Shown here piece by piece: positions 18,489 to 26,804 of a DNA stretch of 64,000 nt (position 1 is its first letter; the number at the start of each line of letters is the position of its first letter). The stretch is taken from the NCBI RefSeq assembly GCF_038024065.1, contig NZ_CP150667.1, forward strand, positions 3,417,501 through 3,481,500, written 5' to 3'. Made by a program: the position numbers and the translations under genes. This stretch comes from Polaribacter sejongensis. Lineage in GTDB: Bacteria; Bacteroidota; Bacteroidia; Flavobacteriales; Flavobacteriaceae. The notes under the pieces are model-generated. The model did no database searches, was not told the origin of the DNA, and saw only the letters and a list, made by a program, of their open reading frames with translations.

Positions 18489-19649
18489 ATGAAATCGAGA
18501 AAATTATTAATGATACCTGGTCCAATAGAATTTGAAAGTGAAGTTATGCAATGTATGGCAGTACCAACTCCTAGCCATGTTTCCCCGGGTTTTATAGACC
18601 TCTTTGCCAATAGTTTAAAACTAATGAAAGAGGTTTGGAAATGCCCATCTGGTCAGGCATTTATAGTGGCAGGAACAGGTACGCTTGCTATGGATATGGC
18701 TGCTGTAAACCTAATAGAAACCGGTGATAAAGCACTTGTAATATCTACAGGCTACTTTGGTTTACGTTATGCCGAAATCTTAAAACGATATGGAGCTCAA
18801 GTGGATATTCTTGAAGCTGAAGTAGGTAACATTGTACCCTTAGAGCTTATAGAACAACAACTAAAATCTAAAAGCTATAAACTTTTAACCTTTACACACG
18901 TTGACACATCAACAGCTGTTTTAAATGATGCTAAAAGTATTGGTGCTTTAGGTAAAAAGTACAACGTATTAACCATTCTTGACGGTGTTTGCTCTGTTGC
19001 GGGCGAAGAAATTAAACAAGAAGATTGGGGAATTGATGTTGTACTTACAGCTTCTCAAAAAGCAATAGGAGTTCCTCCAGGACTTGCTCTTTTAGTTGCT
19101 TCTAAAAATGCGATGCAAACATTTGAACAACGAACAAGTCCTGTTGCTAATTACTATGGAGATTGGACTAATTGGTTACCAATAATGAAAGCTTATGAAA
19201 ATAGACAAGCCTCATATTTTGGAACACCTGCCGTTAATCTTGTAATTGCTCTAGAAAAAAGTTTACAACTCATTTTAAAGGAAGGTTTAGACAGTCGTTT
19301 CGACCGACACAGAAGAGCAGGAAAAGCCATGCGAGCTGCAATCAAAGCTTTAGGCTTAGACTTATTATCAAAAAACGAACAAGTTTCTGCAAATACCTTA
19401 TCAGCGCCTTTATATCCAAACCTAATGGACACAGCCTCTTTTTTAAAGGCCGTAAATCAAGAAGGAGTTATACTGGCTGGAGGTCTTTTGCCTCAATTAA
19501 AAAATAGTTATTTTAGAATTGGACACATGGGGTCGGTAAACAAGAATGATTTACTCGCAACGGTTGGAGCCATTGAATCAGCGTTGAAGAACAATGGGTA
19601 TTCACATGAATTAGGATTAGGAACAGCTCAAATATTAAAACACTTTTAA
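18489..19649 (+). CDS. Class V PLP aminotransferase (alanine/serine-glyoxylate aminotransferase-like)
   Basis: The protein has 386 residues and is cytoplasmic. It starts with LMIPGPIEF, the typical AGXT-family opening, has AGTGTLAMD for phosphate/PLP binding, DGVCSVAGEE with the PLP Asp, and the Schiff-base Lys191 in TASQKAIGVPPG. The family transfers amino groups between Ala or Ser and glyoxylate; phosphonate-linked and ureidoglycine members also exist. It follows the PPC gene by 127 bases. Its specific substrate is not evident. Confidence 0.87.
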   Translation: MKSRKLLMIPGPIEFESEVMQCMAVPTPSHVSPGFIDLFANSLKLMKEVWKCPSGQAFIVAGTGTLAMDMAAVNLIETGDKALVISTGYFGLRYAEILKRYGAQVDILEAEVGNIVPLELIEQQLKSKSYKLLTFTHVDTSTAVLNDAKSIGALGKKYNVLTILDGVCSVAGEEIKQEDWGIDVVLTASQKAIGVPPGLALLVASKNAMQTFEQRTSPVANYYGDWTNWLPIMKAYENRQASYFGTPAVNLVIALEKSLQLILKEGLDSRFDRHRRAGKAMRAAIKALGLDLLSKNEQVSANTLSAPLYPNLMDTASFLKAVNQEGVILAGGLLPQLKNSYFRIGHMGSVNKNDLLATVGAIESALKNNGYSHELGLGTAQILKHF

Positions 19650-20719
19650 TTAGAATAAAGAAACCTACATCATCATTTTGTCATAGAAGATACTACACGT
19701 TCACTACAAGAGCATTATTTTCTTATTACTGCAACAAAATCTAACTTTTAGAGTATTAAACAATCCTTATGAAACCTTAGAAAATGGTCTGTGGCTTTAT
19801 TCAAAGTATTATTAGTAATTAAATACTATTATTTTATAAGAAGTGAGTTTGTTTTTGATAAAGATATATTATTATTATTATTTACTTTGGATTAAATTTA
19901 CACCATATAAAAGCGTAGTCTAGGTGGTATCAACTCAAAAAGTTGTTGGGTAAAATTAGAATCAAGAATTTTGTTTTTAGATTCCGTTCAGCACATTTTC
20001 CTGCATTTCGCGAAAAGCGTCATTTCGAAAAAAAAGCTTCTCTAAAAATGATCTTGGACACAATTCATAATTCTCGCTTTCCTTTTCGTTACCCATTCTG
20101 CTTTGCCTGAATGGTCTACTTTATTCCTGAGCAAAAATTATAAATGCCTCCGCTAAATAGGAATATTCTTTTATCATTTGTGCCACTTCCTATGTTTTTG
20201 TACTTCACATAGATATTTCGGTTAAATCCCAAACCTCCCTATTTCTTCCTTTTTTGGCAGCAAAGCACCAAGATTTTGAAGTTGAACAGACTGCATAAAC
20301 CGTTGTGCTGCGCTTCACTTTTTATAAGTCTTTCTCAATTCAAAATAATGAAAATGTATCAGCAACAAAAAAAGGAAATAGCGAACAAAAGTAAATCTTA
20401 TGAAATCATATAAAAATATTAAAAAATAAGCGGCACCAAAAAAAACAAAAAATGAAAACGCTCCAGATATAATAAGTAAATCACTTCAAAAAAAATAATA
20501 GCAAACTGTCTGAATTGTTCAGATAGGATTTAATTAATCTTTAAATATTTTATGATGAGCACACTAAAAAATAAAGTACATTTAATTTAAAATGGCAATG
20601 GGCTTTTTAGCAAGGTTGTACGAAAAATTTGTCGAGCTAAGGCGTGACAAAAGGAGTAGCAAGAGGGTAACACGCTATGCGATGTTATGTCGTTCTTTTT
20701 GTCTTCAAGGAATTGATAG
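19650..20719 (+). other. Long non-coding stretch, probably degraded island DNA
   Basis: No frame of useful length is present. A short piece near 19740-19815 reads RVLNNPYETLENGLWLYSK before a stop and may be the tail of a lost gene. From about 19980 the base composition is more C-rich than the surroundings, as often seen upstream of Bacteroidota mobilization genes. Nothing else is recognised. Confidence 0.4.
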
Positions 20720-20814
20720 TTAGTGATTTATATAGTATTTAAATCACTAATAATTAGTTGTTTGCGACAAATAATCTGTAAACTCCTAGTTTTAGGGAAG
20801 AATTTGCGACAAAT
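20720..20814 (+). other. Inverted and direct repeats upstream of mobilization genes (oriT or operator candidate)
   Basis: A perfect 11-bp inverted repeat (20720-20730 and 20740-20750, 9-nt loop) is followed by two identical direct repeats TTTGCGACAAAT at 20761-20772 and 20803-20814. They lie just before the bfmA-like relic. Transfer origins and mobilization-gene operators commonly hold such arrays. The role is inferred. Confidence 0.4.
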
Positions 20815-20823
20815 CGGCGAATT

Positions 20824-21180
20824 ATGAACTTATTTATCGGAATTAGATTTAAAAAAGAAACAGCAAAACGTTTTCAAAAATTTTCAAGAGCACACTTCAA
20901 ATCACATACTGAAGCGATGGCAACCATGCTTGATTTTTTCTTCTATAATGAAATTTCTCCAAAAGAAAAATTTGGACCTATGGGCAGAACTTTAGAAGCA
21001 ACCATTTAGAAACGTATTGATGTAGTAGTTATAATTATGAACGATGTAGAAAAGTCGCAAACCAAGCCTACCGTTGCAATGATTGCATCGCTATTTCAAG
21101 TACAGGAACCTACAAAAAAAAGCTTGATTTTAGAGAAAAACGGAATCGATAAAAACAAGGAAAAAGAAAATGCAATTTAA
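20824..21180 (+). pseudogene. BfmA/BtgA-type mobilization protein, interrupted by a stop codon
   Basis: The first 61 codons (FIGIRFKKETAKRFQKFSR, SHTEAMATMLDFFFYNEI) end at TAG 21007-21009. The same frame then continues to 21180 with KRIDVVVIIMNDVEKSQTKP and TVAMIASLFQ. This order matches the small accessory mobilization proteins (BfmA/BtgA) of Bacteroides mobilizable elements, which assist the relaxase at oriT. One nonsense change is the visible defect. Confidence 0.75.
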
Positions 21181-21199
21181 AACCTTTAAGGTTTGAGTT

Positions 21200-21290
21200 A
21201 TGTATATCACTATCACACCTCAAAAAACAAGAGGTAATTATTTACAAAGTTCAGCTGATTTTGTAAAGCATTTTATACGTTTATTAAAAA
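21200..21290 (+). pseudogene. 5' fragment of a Bacteroidota relaxase/mobilization gene
   Basis: The frame from the ATG at 21200 reads MYITITPQKTRGNY, then QSSADFVKHF, which resembles the N-terminus of the relaxase-like mobilization protein that normally follows bfmA. The match ends as the frame runs into the 3' end of the oppositely oriented integrase. Most of the gene has been lost by deletion. Confidence 0.6.
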
Positions 21291-22615
21291 TTCAATACGC
21301 TATCCAAAGCCTCATCAGCATCTCTATGGATAAAATTTGATTGATAATTCAAAGTGGTTTTAAGGTCACTATGTCTATACAGTTTTTGGAGCATTAATGG
21401 ATGTATTCGGTCACCGGCAATGTTCCCGAAACTATGGCGAGCAATGTGATTAGATAGATTTTTATCAATTTTACATTTAATAGCGATACGCTTCAAATAC
21501 TTATTAAAAAGTTTAGTAGCATTTCTTGTTTTCTTAAATAAATCCTCATTATTGGATGTTTCCATAGAATTAAGAAAAGGAAAAATATAACCGTTGTTTT
21601 GATCTTTAACACTGTTGTATTGCTTTAAAATAACAATTGCTTTTTCAGGTATTTTTAGACTAACTGGCTTATCATTTTTGTGCATTACGTATAAGAGTCT
21701 ATCGTCTTTAAAATCTGTCCATTTTAGTTTAACGGCATCGGAAATTCTTATTCCTGCAAAATAAAACGCAATGAGCCATACGTTTTTAGTATGCCAAATG
21801 GAGGTGTTTGGCTCTAGTTTCAAGATTTCAATCTTTTCAATTTCATTTGAGGTGAGACCAATTTTGTGGCTAGATCCAATACATATTTTTTCTTTTTCTC
21901 CTCCGAAGGGATAGTACTTAGAATCAACAATACCAGTTTTAATTGCATTATTGAATAGGGTTCGAATAAAAATAAGTTGGTTTGTAATTGTACGAGTTTT
22001 TTGCCCAAGATAGACCAGGCAAAAATCTTTGTATTTATCTAGAAAAGGCTCGTTGATATCTTGAAATTTTAAAGATTTTTTATTTTTAAAATGCGCTACA
22101 TTATCCATAAATGAATGTTCACCCTTTCGTCCTTTACTTATTCTTTCTTTTCTACGAGCCTTTATTTCTTGAATGCTGACATCTTTTCCGCTGACTTTGT
22201 TCAAGTTTAAGAATTCTTCGATGTTGTAAAGAATAGATAGTTCCGATTTTGCTACGGAAAATGTCCCCCTTTCATATTTGTTTTTTATCCTTTCTGAAGC
22301 AACTGCGAAGAAAGATTTAGAACCTCCGGCACCTTTTAATTTTTGTTTGACTTGTTTAGTTGTGAGTTTGTTCTTAGAATCAAAATATATATCATTGGCC
22401 TCAGTTAGCTTTTTTAGAAGGAAGTTATTTAGCTTCTGTGAATAAGAATGTGATCTTTTTACTCGTCCAGTTATTTTATCCCAATCTTTTTCTAAGACAT
22501 ATTGTCCTGTAAATCTATAGTTAGTTTTGTAATTTTCACTGATTCTTAAAGCCAAGGGAGCAGTACCGTCCTTTCTCTGTTTATTTTTCCGTCGAACAAT
22601 TTTTATACTAGCCAT
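21284..22615 (-). CDS. Tyrosine recombinase/integrase of a mobile island
   Basis: The protein has 443 residues. An N-terminal Arm-type region (about 1-95) is followed by a SAM-like core-binding domain (about 100-230) and a catalytic domain (about 250-440). The catalytic set is complete: R290 in FAGIRISDAVKLKW, H390 and R393 in SNHIARHSFG, H415 in YRHSDLKTT and Tyr424 in LNYQ. Such Bacteroidota integrases insert elements into tRNA 3' ends. It lies about 170 bases from the tRNA-fMet fragment, so it is likely the enzyme that made the insertion. It looks intact although the neighbouring mobilization genes are broken. Confidence 0.93.
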   Translation of the reverse strand: MASIKIVRRKNKQRKDGTAPLALRISENYKTNYRFTGQYVLEKDWDKITGRVKRSHSYSQKLNNFLLKKLTEANDIYFDSKNKLTTKQVKQKLKGAGGSKSFFAVASERIKNKYERGTFSVAKSELSILYNIEEFLNLNKVSGKDVSIQEIKARRKERISKGRKGEHSFMDNVAHFKNKKSLKFQDINEPFLDKYKDFCLVYLGQKTRTITNQLIFIRTLFNNAIKTGIVDSKYYPFGGEKEKICIGSSHKIGLTSNEIEKIEILKLEPNTSIWHTKNVWLIAFYFAGIRISDAVKLKWTDFKDDRLLYVMHKNDKPVSLKIPEKAIVILKQYNSVKDQNNGYIFPFLNSMETSNNEDLFKKTRNATKLFNKYLKRIAIKCKIDKNLSNHIARHSFGNIAGDRIHPLMLQKLYRHSDLKTTLNYQSNFIHRDADEALDSVLNF

Positions 22616-22788
22616 ACTATTATTTATATTTTCACCCTATAAAGATAATCAAAATATAAAAAAGAGGTACAGAATAGGTGCGGAATTATTTGATTTTAAA
22701 ACATTTTAATTGAGTTCAATTTTTATCAAATAACTAATAATCATAGTGTTGTTGTTGTTTTGATAGGTGTTGGTTTATGATATCTCTA

Positions 22789-22832
22789 GGCTCATAACCC
22801 GAAGGTCACTGGTTCGAGTCCAGTTCCCGCTA
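22789..22832 (+). other. Attachment site: 3' 44 nt of initiator tRNA (tRNA-fMet, CAU)
   Basis: The fragment begins inside the anticodon stem (GGCTCATAACCCGAAGGTC) and runs through a complete T-arm (ACTGG, loop TTCGAGT, CCAGT) to the acceptor strand TCCCGCT plus discriminator A. The bases before 22789 do not form the 5' half. CAU with the GGG/CCC anticodon stem marks the initiator. It is the chromosomal 3' remnant left when an element inserted into the tRNA gene from the left. Confidence 0.85.
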
Positions 22833-22840
22833 CTAAGCAA

Positions 22841-22870
22841 AGAGGAATCAGAAATGATTCCTCTTTTTTG
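22841..22870 (+). terminator. Terminator of the original tRNA-fMet gene
   Basis: A 10-bp perfect stem (22841-22850 and 22855-22864) with a GAAA loop and a run of T directly follows the tRNA fragment. Its retention supports this side being the native chromosome. Confidence 0.85.
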
Positions 22871-22965
22871 TTTGCACTAAATTTAAAGGGATTAATCCTT
22901 AAAAATAATAAAACCAAAATAAATACATATTTTGGCTTTTCTTAATTACTCTTTATAATGTAAAA

Positions 22966-23826
22966 TTATTTTATATCTAAGAATATTCCTCCAGAGAAAG
23001 AAGGGCTTGCGGCTATTATTTTACCAGAAAAAGTTGAGTCGAAGCCTAGTGAAATACCTAGTTTTTTAGTAATATAGTAAGCTGTTTCAAAACCAAAACT
23101 ACTGTATTCAATATCGTTTGCAAAAATACTTCCATTACTATTGGTAGCATTTAATGATCCATTTTTAAAAGATTTTACAACATTTAACCTTGTAATTAGC
23201 CAAAGTTTATTGTTTATTAAATTGATTCCTGCTTCTAAGCCAGTCCTAAGCTCATCAGAAAAACCTTCACTTCTATTGTTGTAACCTAAATAAGATTTTA
23301 AATAAACAGGTTTGTCTTTATAAGATGTGGAGTAACCTAGAGATGATGATAGAATTTGATTAAATTCTCCATCTCCGTTTTGAAAACTACCATCGCTACC
23401 ACCATTATTATCACCTGTTGGTAATCCTAATGTTAGTTTTATATCAGCAGCCCAATTTCCTTTCTTGTATAAACCATACCTAATACCTAAATCTACATCT
23501 CCAAAAGAATTTACTGTTTCCCCTTGGCTAATAGTTCCTCCTGTAGTACCTGAAATTTGATTATTTTGAGAAGAGCTAGCAAAGAATGGTACGTATGCAA
23601 TAACATCAAATTTATTACTTAACCCATATTCTGCATAGATACTAGTGTTAAACAAAGTTCTAGTTCTATTAGGGTCTTTAGCTCCTGTATCTGTATAATG
23701 CTCATCATACTGTAATTGCCATCCTGCAAGTTTGTAATACCCTTTTCCTTTCCCTTTAGTCCATTGTGCAAAACTAATGTTACTTGCTAATACTATTAAA
23801 ACGAATGTAATGATATGTTTTTTCAT
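22966..23826 (-). CDS. Outer-membrane beta-barrel protein (MetA/phenol-degradation-type transporter-like)
   Basis: The protein has 286 residues from the preferred start at 23826; the upstream in-frame ATG at 23850 would overlap the previous gene. A signal peptide ends at ISFAQ. The rest is a series of amphipathic strands (GYYKLAGWQLQYD, VDLGIRYGLYKKG, LKSYLGYN, GFETAYYITKKLGISLGFD) ending in an aromatic-poor terminal strand. The pattern matches the outer-membrane transporter family seen next to aromatic-degradation genes. It lies 7 bases after the BIG2/DM13 lipoprotein gene and is surely co-transcribed. Substrate is unknown. Confidence 0.75.
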   Translation of the reverse strand: MKKHIITFVLIVLASNISFAQWTKGKGKGYYKLAGWQLQYDEHYTDTGAKDPNRTRTLFNTSIYAEYGLSNKFDVIAYVPFFASSSQNNQISGTTGGTISQGETVNSFGDVDLGIRYGLYKKGNWAADIKLTLGLPTGDNNGGSDGSFQNGDGEFNQILSSSLGYSTSYKDKPVYLKSYLGYNNRSEGFSDELRTGLEAGINLINNKLWLITRLNVVKSFKNGSLNATNSNGSIFANDIEYSSFGFETAYYITKKLGISLGFDSTFSGKIIAASPSFSGGIFLDIK

Positions 23827-23833
23827 GTTTCTT

Positions 23834-25030
23834 TTATTTAGTTTCTCCATTTCCTACGTCTACACCAAATGGTTTACACCAATATAATAAATGTGTAAAA
23901 TCATTAATACCTGTATTTTTTATAATATATGTGTGGGCTCCTTCAAACACAGTAACTTTTTGTATTTCTTTAGCATTTGCTACTGTATTTATATTATTGG
24001 TAAAGTATAAGTATAAACCAGGTAGTCTGTCTGATGCCTTGTAGTTTTCGTCAATTGTTAACTCTAAATCATTTGTGTTTGGTATTTCTTTTAAAGTAAA
24101 ATCACCTCTAAGTTCATAACTGCTTGATGTTTTTAAAGTTCCTGTTTTTTCTTGAGTGGTGTTGCCAATAACAATTACTGTATCTTGGGTTGTAATCGTG
24201 TTATTAGAAGAGTTTACTGTTGCTGAAATCACAGCTTCTCCTGGTGCAATTGCGGTTATTAAGCCGGTATTAGAAACTGTTGATACGTTTGTGTTAGAGC
24301 TTTGCCAAGTAATAGTAGTATTCTCTGTTTCTCCACTACTGTTTGTGTATGTTGTGGTGTATTGGTGGGTATTGTTTATGTTTAACTCTTCTATTGGGTT
24401 ATTAATACTTATACGTTCGTCTATAGTTACTACCGCTACTGTATCTTCCGTGCTAATTGTTTTTCCGTCTGCTGTTGTGGTACTTGCTGTAACGGTTGCT
24501 GTACCTTCACTAATAGCTGTAATTAAGCCTTCGTTAGAAACCGTAATAATAGAGGGGTTAGAGCTATTCCAAGATACTTTTAAATCTTCTATCTCTCCAA
24601 GTTCATTTGTAAAAGTTGAAGTGTATTGGTATGTTTTAGAGATAATTATCTCTTCAATAACATTATCTATTGTTAGTTTTTTATCAACAGCTATAACTTC
24701 TATATTGTTTTCGTTTGTAATAATACTTCCACTTTCAGTTGTTACAGAAGCTGTAATTACAGATGTTCCTATGGATAGTGCTGTAAGTAAGCCGGTGTTA
24801 GAAACAGATACAATGTTAGCATTGCTGCTGTTCCAATTAATTTGAGGAGTTGTTATTTCTCCTATATTATTAGTGTATTTTGTGTTGTATAGATGCGTAT
24901 TTTTTATACCAAGTTCTGTAATGGAGTTGTTAAAACTTAATATTTCTGGTTGATTATCTGCGATAATATCATCTTCAATACAGCTATTAAAAATGAGTGA
25001 AAGGAATAGAATAAATTGTAAAGATCTCAT
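23834..25030 (-). CDS. Lipoprotein with three BIG2 Ig-like repeats and a C-terminal DM13 domain
   Basis: The protein has 398 residues. The lipoprotein signal ends in IFNSC (Cys17). Three tandem repeats of about 85 residues follow (about 30-285), each with the BIG2 pattern VSWNSSNPSIITVSNEGLIT and a later GTATVTAS strand. The last 100 residues form a DM13 domain (GDFTLKEIPN, PGLYLYFTNN, HLLYWCKPFGVDVG). DM13 proteins are proposed redox or cytochrome-like electron-transfer modules, with the conserved Cys in YWCKPF. The BIG2 repeats probably hold it off the cell surface. It is encoded divergently from a response regulator with a shared inverted repeat between them. Confidence 0.82.
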   Translation of the reverse strand: MRSLQFILFLSLIFNSCIEDDIIADNQPEILSFNNSITELGIKNTHLYNTKYTNNIGEITTPQINWNSSNANIVSVSNTGLLTALSIGTSVITASVTTESGSIITNENNIEVIAVDKKLTIDNVIEEIIISKTYQYTSTFTNELGEIEDLKVSWNSSNPSIITVSNEGLITAISEGTATVTASTTTADGKTISTEDTVAVVTIDERISINNPIEELNINNTHQYTTTYTNSSGETENTTITWQSSNTNVSTVSNTGLITAIAPGEAVISATVNSSNNTITTQDTVIVIGNTTQEKTGTLKTSSSYELRGDFTLKEIPNTNDLELTIDENYKASDRLPGLYLYFTNNINTVANAKEIQKVTVFEGAHTYIIKNTGINDFTHLLYWCKPFGVDVGNGETK

Positions 25031-25123
25031 TATTTTTATTTTAAATTCTGTCGTAGAAAAAAACGAATGTTTACAGTCCTCATTATAATAGTTAACTTTT
25101 TCTTAAAAAAAAGTACTTAACAA

Positions 25124-25139
25124 TATGGAAACCCGTATA
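25124..25139 (+). promoter_or_regulatory. Inverted repeat TATGG-AAAC-CCGTA between divergent genes (copy 1)
   Basis: An imperfect dyad with a 4-bp AAAC spacer, near the middle of the 190-bp region between the DM13 lipoprotein gene and the response-regulator gene. Two further copies follow the regulator gene. A binding site for that LuxR-type regulator is inferred. Confidence 0.45.
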
Positions 25140-25220
25140 AAAACTAAAAAATGAAAAATTAAATTTGATATTGAATTAGTGAGGAGTTTAAAAGAAAATT
25201 TTCATTTTAAAAAGTAAAAA

Positions 25221-25889
25221 ATGTTTCAAAAGGTTTTGGTCGCAGAAGACATAGATGTTATTAATAGCGGAATTAAAATAGCTTTAGAGGAAATAGGAAT
25301 AAAAGATATAGATTTTGTTTCGTATTGTGATGATGCGTATTTTAAAATTAAAAGCGCTTATTTAAACAACGCTCCTTACCATCTAATTATTTCTGATTTG
25401 TCTTTTAAAAATGATGGAACTCCGCAAGAATTAAAGTCAGGAGAAGAGTTAATACATAAAACTAGGAAAGAATTTTCAGATTTAAAGATTATTGTTTTCT
25501 CTGTTGAAGATAAACCTTATAAAATTCAGCACTTGTATAAGAATCTAAAGATAGATGGCTATGTTTGGAAGAATAGAAACGGATTAAAAGAATTAAGGAA
25601 TGCTATGCATAGAATTTATACTACAAATCAGTTTTATATTTCGCCAGAATTAAATACTACGGTTCATCCAAAGCAAGCTCTAGAGATTACTGATTTTGAT
25701 GTTTTTTTAATAGCATCACTTTCTATGGGATCACTGCAAGAAGAAATAAGTAAAAGCCTGAGAAAAAAAGGGTGTTTTCCCTCTAGTATAAGTGCTATAG
25801 AAAAAAGGTTGAAATTTTTAAAGGAACATTTTAATGCAAGTAATCCAACGCATTTGGTTGCTATTGCTAAAGATTTTGGGTTAGTGTAA
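25221..25889 (+). CDS. Response regulator (receiver plus LuxR-type helix-turn-helix)
   Basis: The protein has 222 residues. The receiver domain (about 1-130) has the acidic pair E9/D10, phosphorylation site D59 in LIISDLSF, a Ser in FSVED and a Lys in YVWKNRNG. The C-terminal part (about 150-222) is a LuxR/NarL-like helix-turn-helix (TDFDVFLIASLSMGSLQEEIS, then SISAIEKRLKFLKEHF), as in many Flavobacteriaceae regulators. No kinase is adjacent. It is divergent from the BIG2/DM13 operon and probably controls it and itself through the nearby dyads. Confidence 0.88.
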   Translation: MFQKVLVAEDIDVINSGIKIALEEIGIKDIDFVSYCDDAYFKIKSAYLNNAPYHLIISDLSFKNDGTPQELKSGEELIHKTRKEFSDLKIIVFSVEDKPYKIQHLYKNLKIDGYVWKNRNGLKELRNAMHRIYTTNQFYISPELNTTVHPKQALEITDFDVFLIASLSMGSLQEEISKSLRKKGCFPSSISAIEKRLKFLKEHFNASNPTHLVAIAKDFGLV

Positions 25890-25914
25890 TTCTTTTTTAA
25901 ATATAAAACTGCTA

Positions 25915-25932
25915 TTTACGGAAACCCGTAAA
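25915..25932 (+). promoter_or_regulatory. Inverted repeat TTTACGG-AAAC-CCGTAAA (copy 2)
   Basis: A perfect 7-bp dyad with the same AAAC spacer as copy 1, 26 bases after the stop of the response regulator. It could be an operator for a regulator acting on downstream DNA, or part of a weak terminator. Confidence 0.45.
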
Positions 25933-26008
25933 ATTTATATGTTTTATTGGAATATATTTGAATAGTATTTAGAAAAGAAACTATTGAAAAGGAAAGAGTT
26001 CTAATTGA

Positions 26009-26039
26009 GAGCCTTACGGAAATCCGTGAGGCTTTTTTT
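26009..26039 (+). terminator. Terminator hairpin containing copy 3 of the TTACGG dyad
   Basis: A stem GCCTTACGGA/TCCGTGAGGC with one G-U pair runs into seven T residues. The inner part (26014-26029) is a third TTACGG-AAAT-CCGTGA dyad. It plausibly ends the response-regulator transcript. Confidence 0.65.
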
Positions 26040-26482
26040 AGAAACCTTGTTTTAAAAGTAGTAATCAGGTTTCTCTAAAGATTTTGATTTTTTTAGAAAA
26101 CCAAAAAATAAATTGAAAGAAAAGTACAGTGGTTTTTTAGATACCATTTTATATATGAGTTTATTACAGCTTCATTTATTATAATTTTTGAGTATTTTAA
26201 TATTGTTGGGGGACAGTGTTTTCAGTCATTAAGTTATTTTATTTGGAGTTGTTTTTTTTCTATAAGATATTTATACGGCTTTTAAATTTTGAAACTATTG
26301 ATCTTTATCATAGTTTATATTTAAGTATTTTATTCTCTAAAGGGTATTTTCTGCCTTTCTAATTAGTCATTTTTTTTACTTCAACAAAGTAGCATTATTG
26401 ATGCTTTTTATTCAAATTATTTGTGCTTTTTTTAGGTTTTAATCAATAGTGAGGTTGTTTAGAAATAAACAATAAAAGCGTG

Positions 26483-26512
26483 TTGTTTATTCCTGAAAAG
26501 TAGATAAATTTG
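26483..26512 (+). promoter_or_regulatory. Promoter of the cobalamin operon
   Basis: TTG at 26483-26485, a 19-base spacer, and TAAATTTG at 26505-26512 match the Bacteroidota sigma consensus (TTTG-N19-TAnnTTTG). Transcription would start about 26519, just before the riboswitch. From 25890 to here there is otherwise nothing but the hairpins listed and A/T-rich DNA. Confidence 0.75.
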
Positions 26513-26532
26513 TACTTTATTTTTTAACTAAG

Positions 26533-26691
26533 AATGGTTATCAAGTTTAAAAACTTGATATTAAAATGGGAATCTAGTTTAATTCTAGAACTGTCCCGCA
26601 GCTGTAAGCTCTAAAGTTGAAACCCGAATAGTCACTTTTCGAAAGAATGGGAAGACTGGGTGGAAGGAGTAAGTCAGAAGACCTGCCATTT
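26533..26691 (+). promoter_or_regulatory. Cobalamin (B12) riboswitch
   Basis: The conserved core elements are present: CTGTCCCGCAGCTGTAA (26591-26607) and the B12 box AAGTCAGAAGACCTGCC (26671-26687), with ATGG/CCAT able to close the outer helix. The region up to the ATG at 26805 contains a long-range pair CGAGGAT (26714-26720) with ATCCTCG (26782-26788), which could be the expression platform controlling access to the receptor start. It represses uptake genes when cobalamin is plentiful. Confidence 0.93.
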
Positions 26692-26804
26692 TTTTAATAA
26701 TTCATTAAGCTTTCGAGGATTGAAGCTAGAATTAGGAATCTGCATATCTATTATTTAGATACGTAGCACTTCTCTTATTCTATCCTCGTACGCAAAATTT
26801 AAGT

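Noticed and set aside
19980..20450. Possible insertion sequence in the C-rich non-coding stretch
   Set aside because: No transposase fragment, terminal inverted repeats or target duplication could be found by eye.
22760..22840. A complete tRNA gene
   Set aside because: Only the anticodon-to-acceptor 3' part is present; the preceding bases cannot form the acceptor 5' strand or D-arm.
24156..24845. A 229-codon plus-strand open frame rich in Val/Ile
   Set aside because: It lies antisense to the BIG2 repeat gene and its composition is what the complement of Thr/Asn/Ser-rich repeats yields; no start context or family match.
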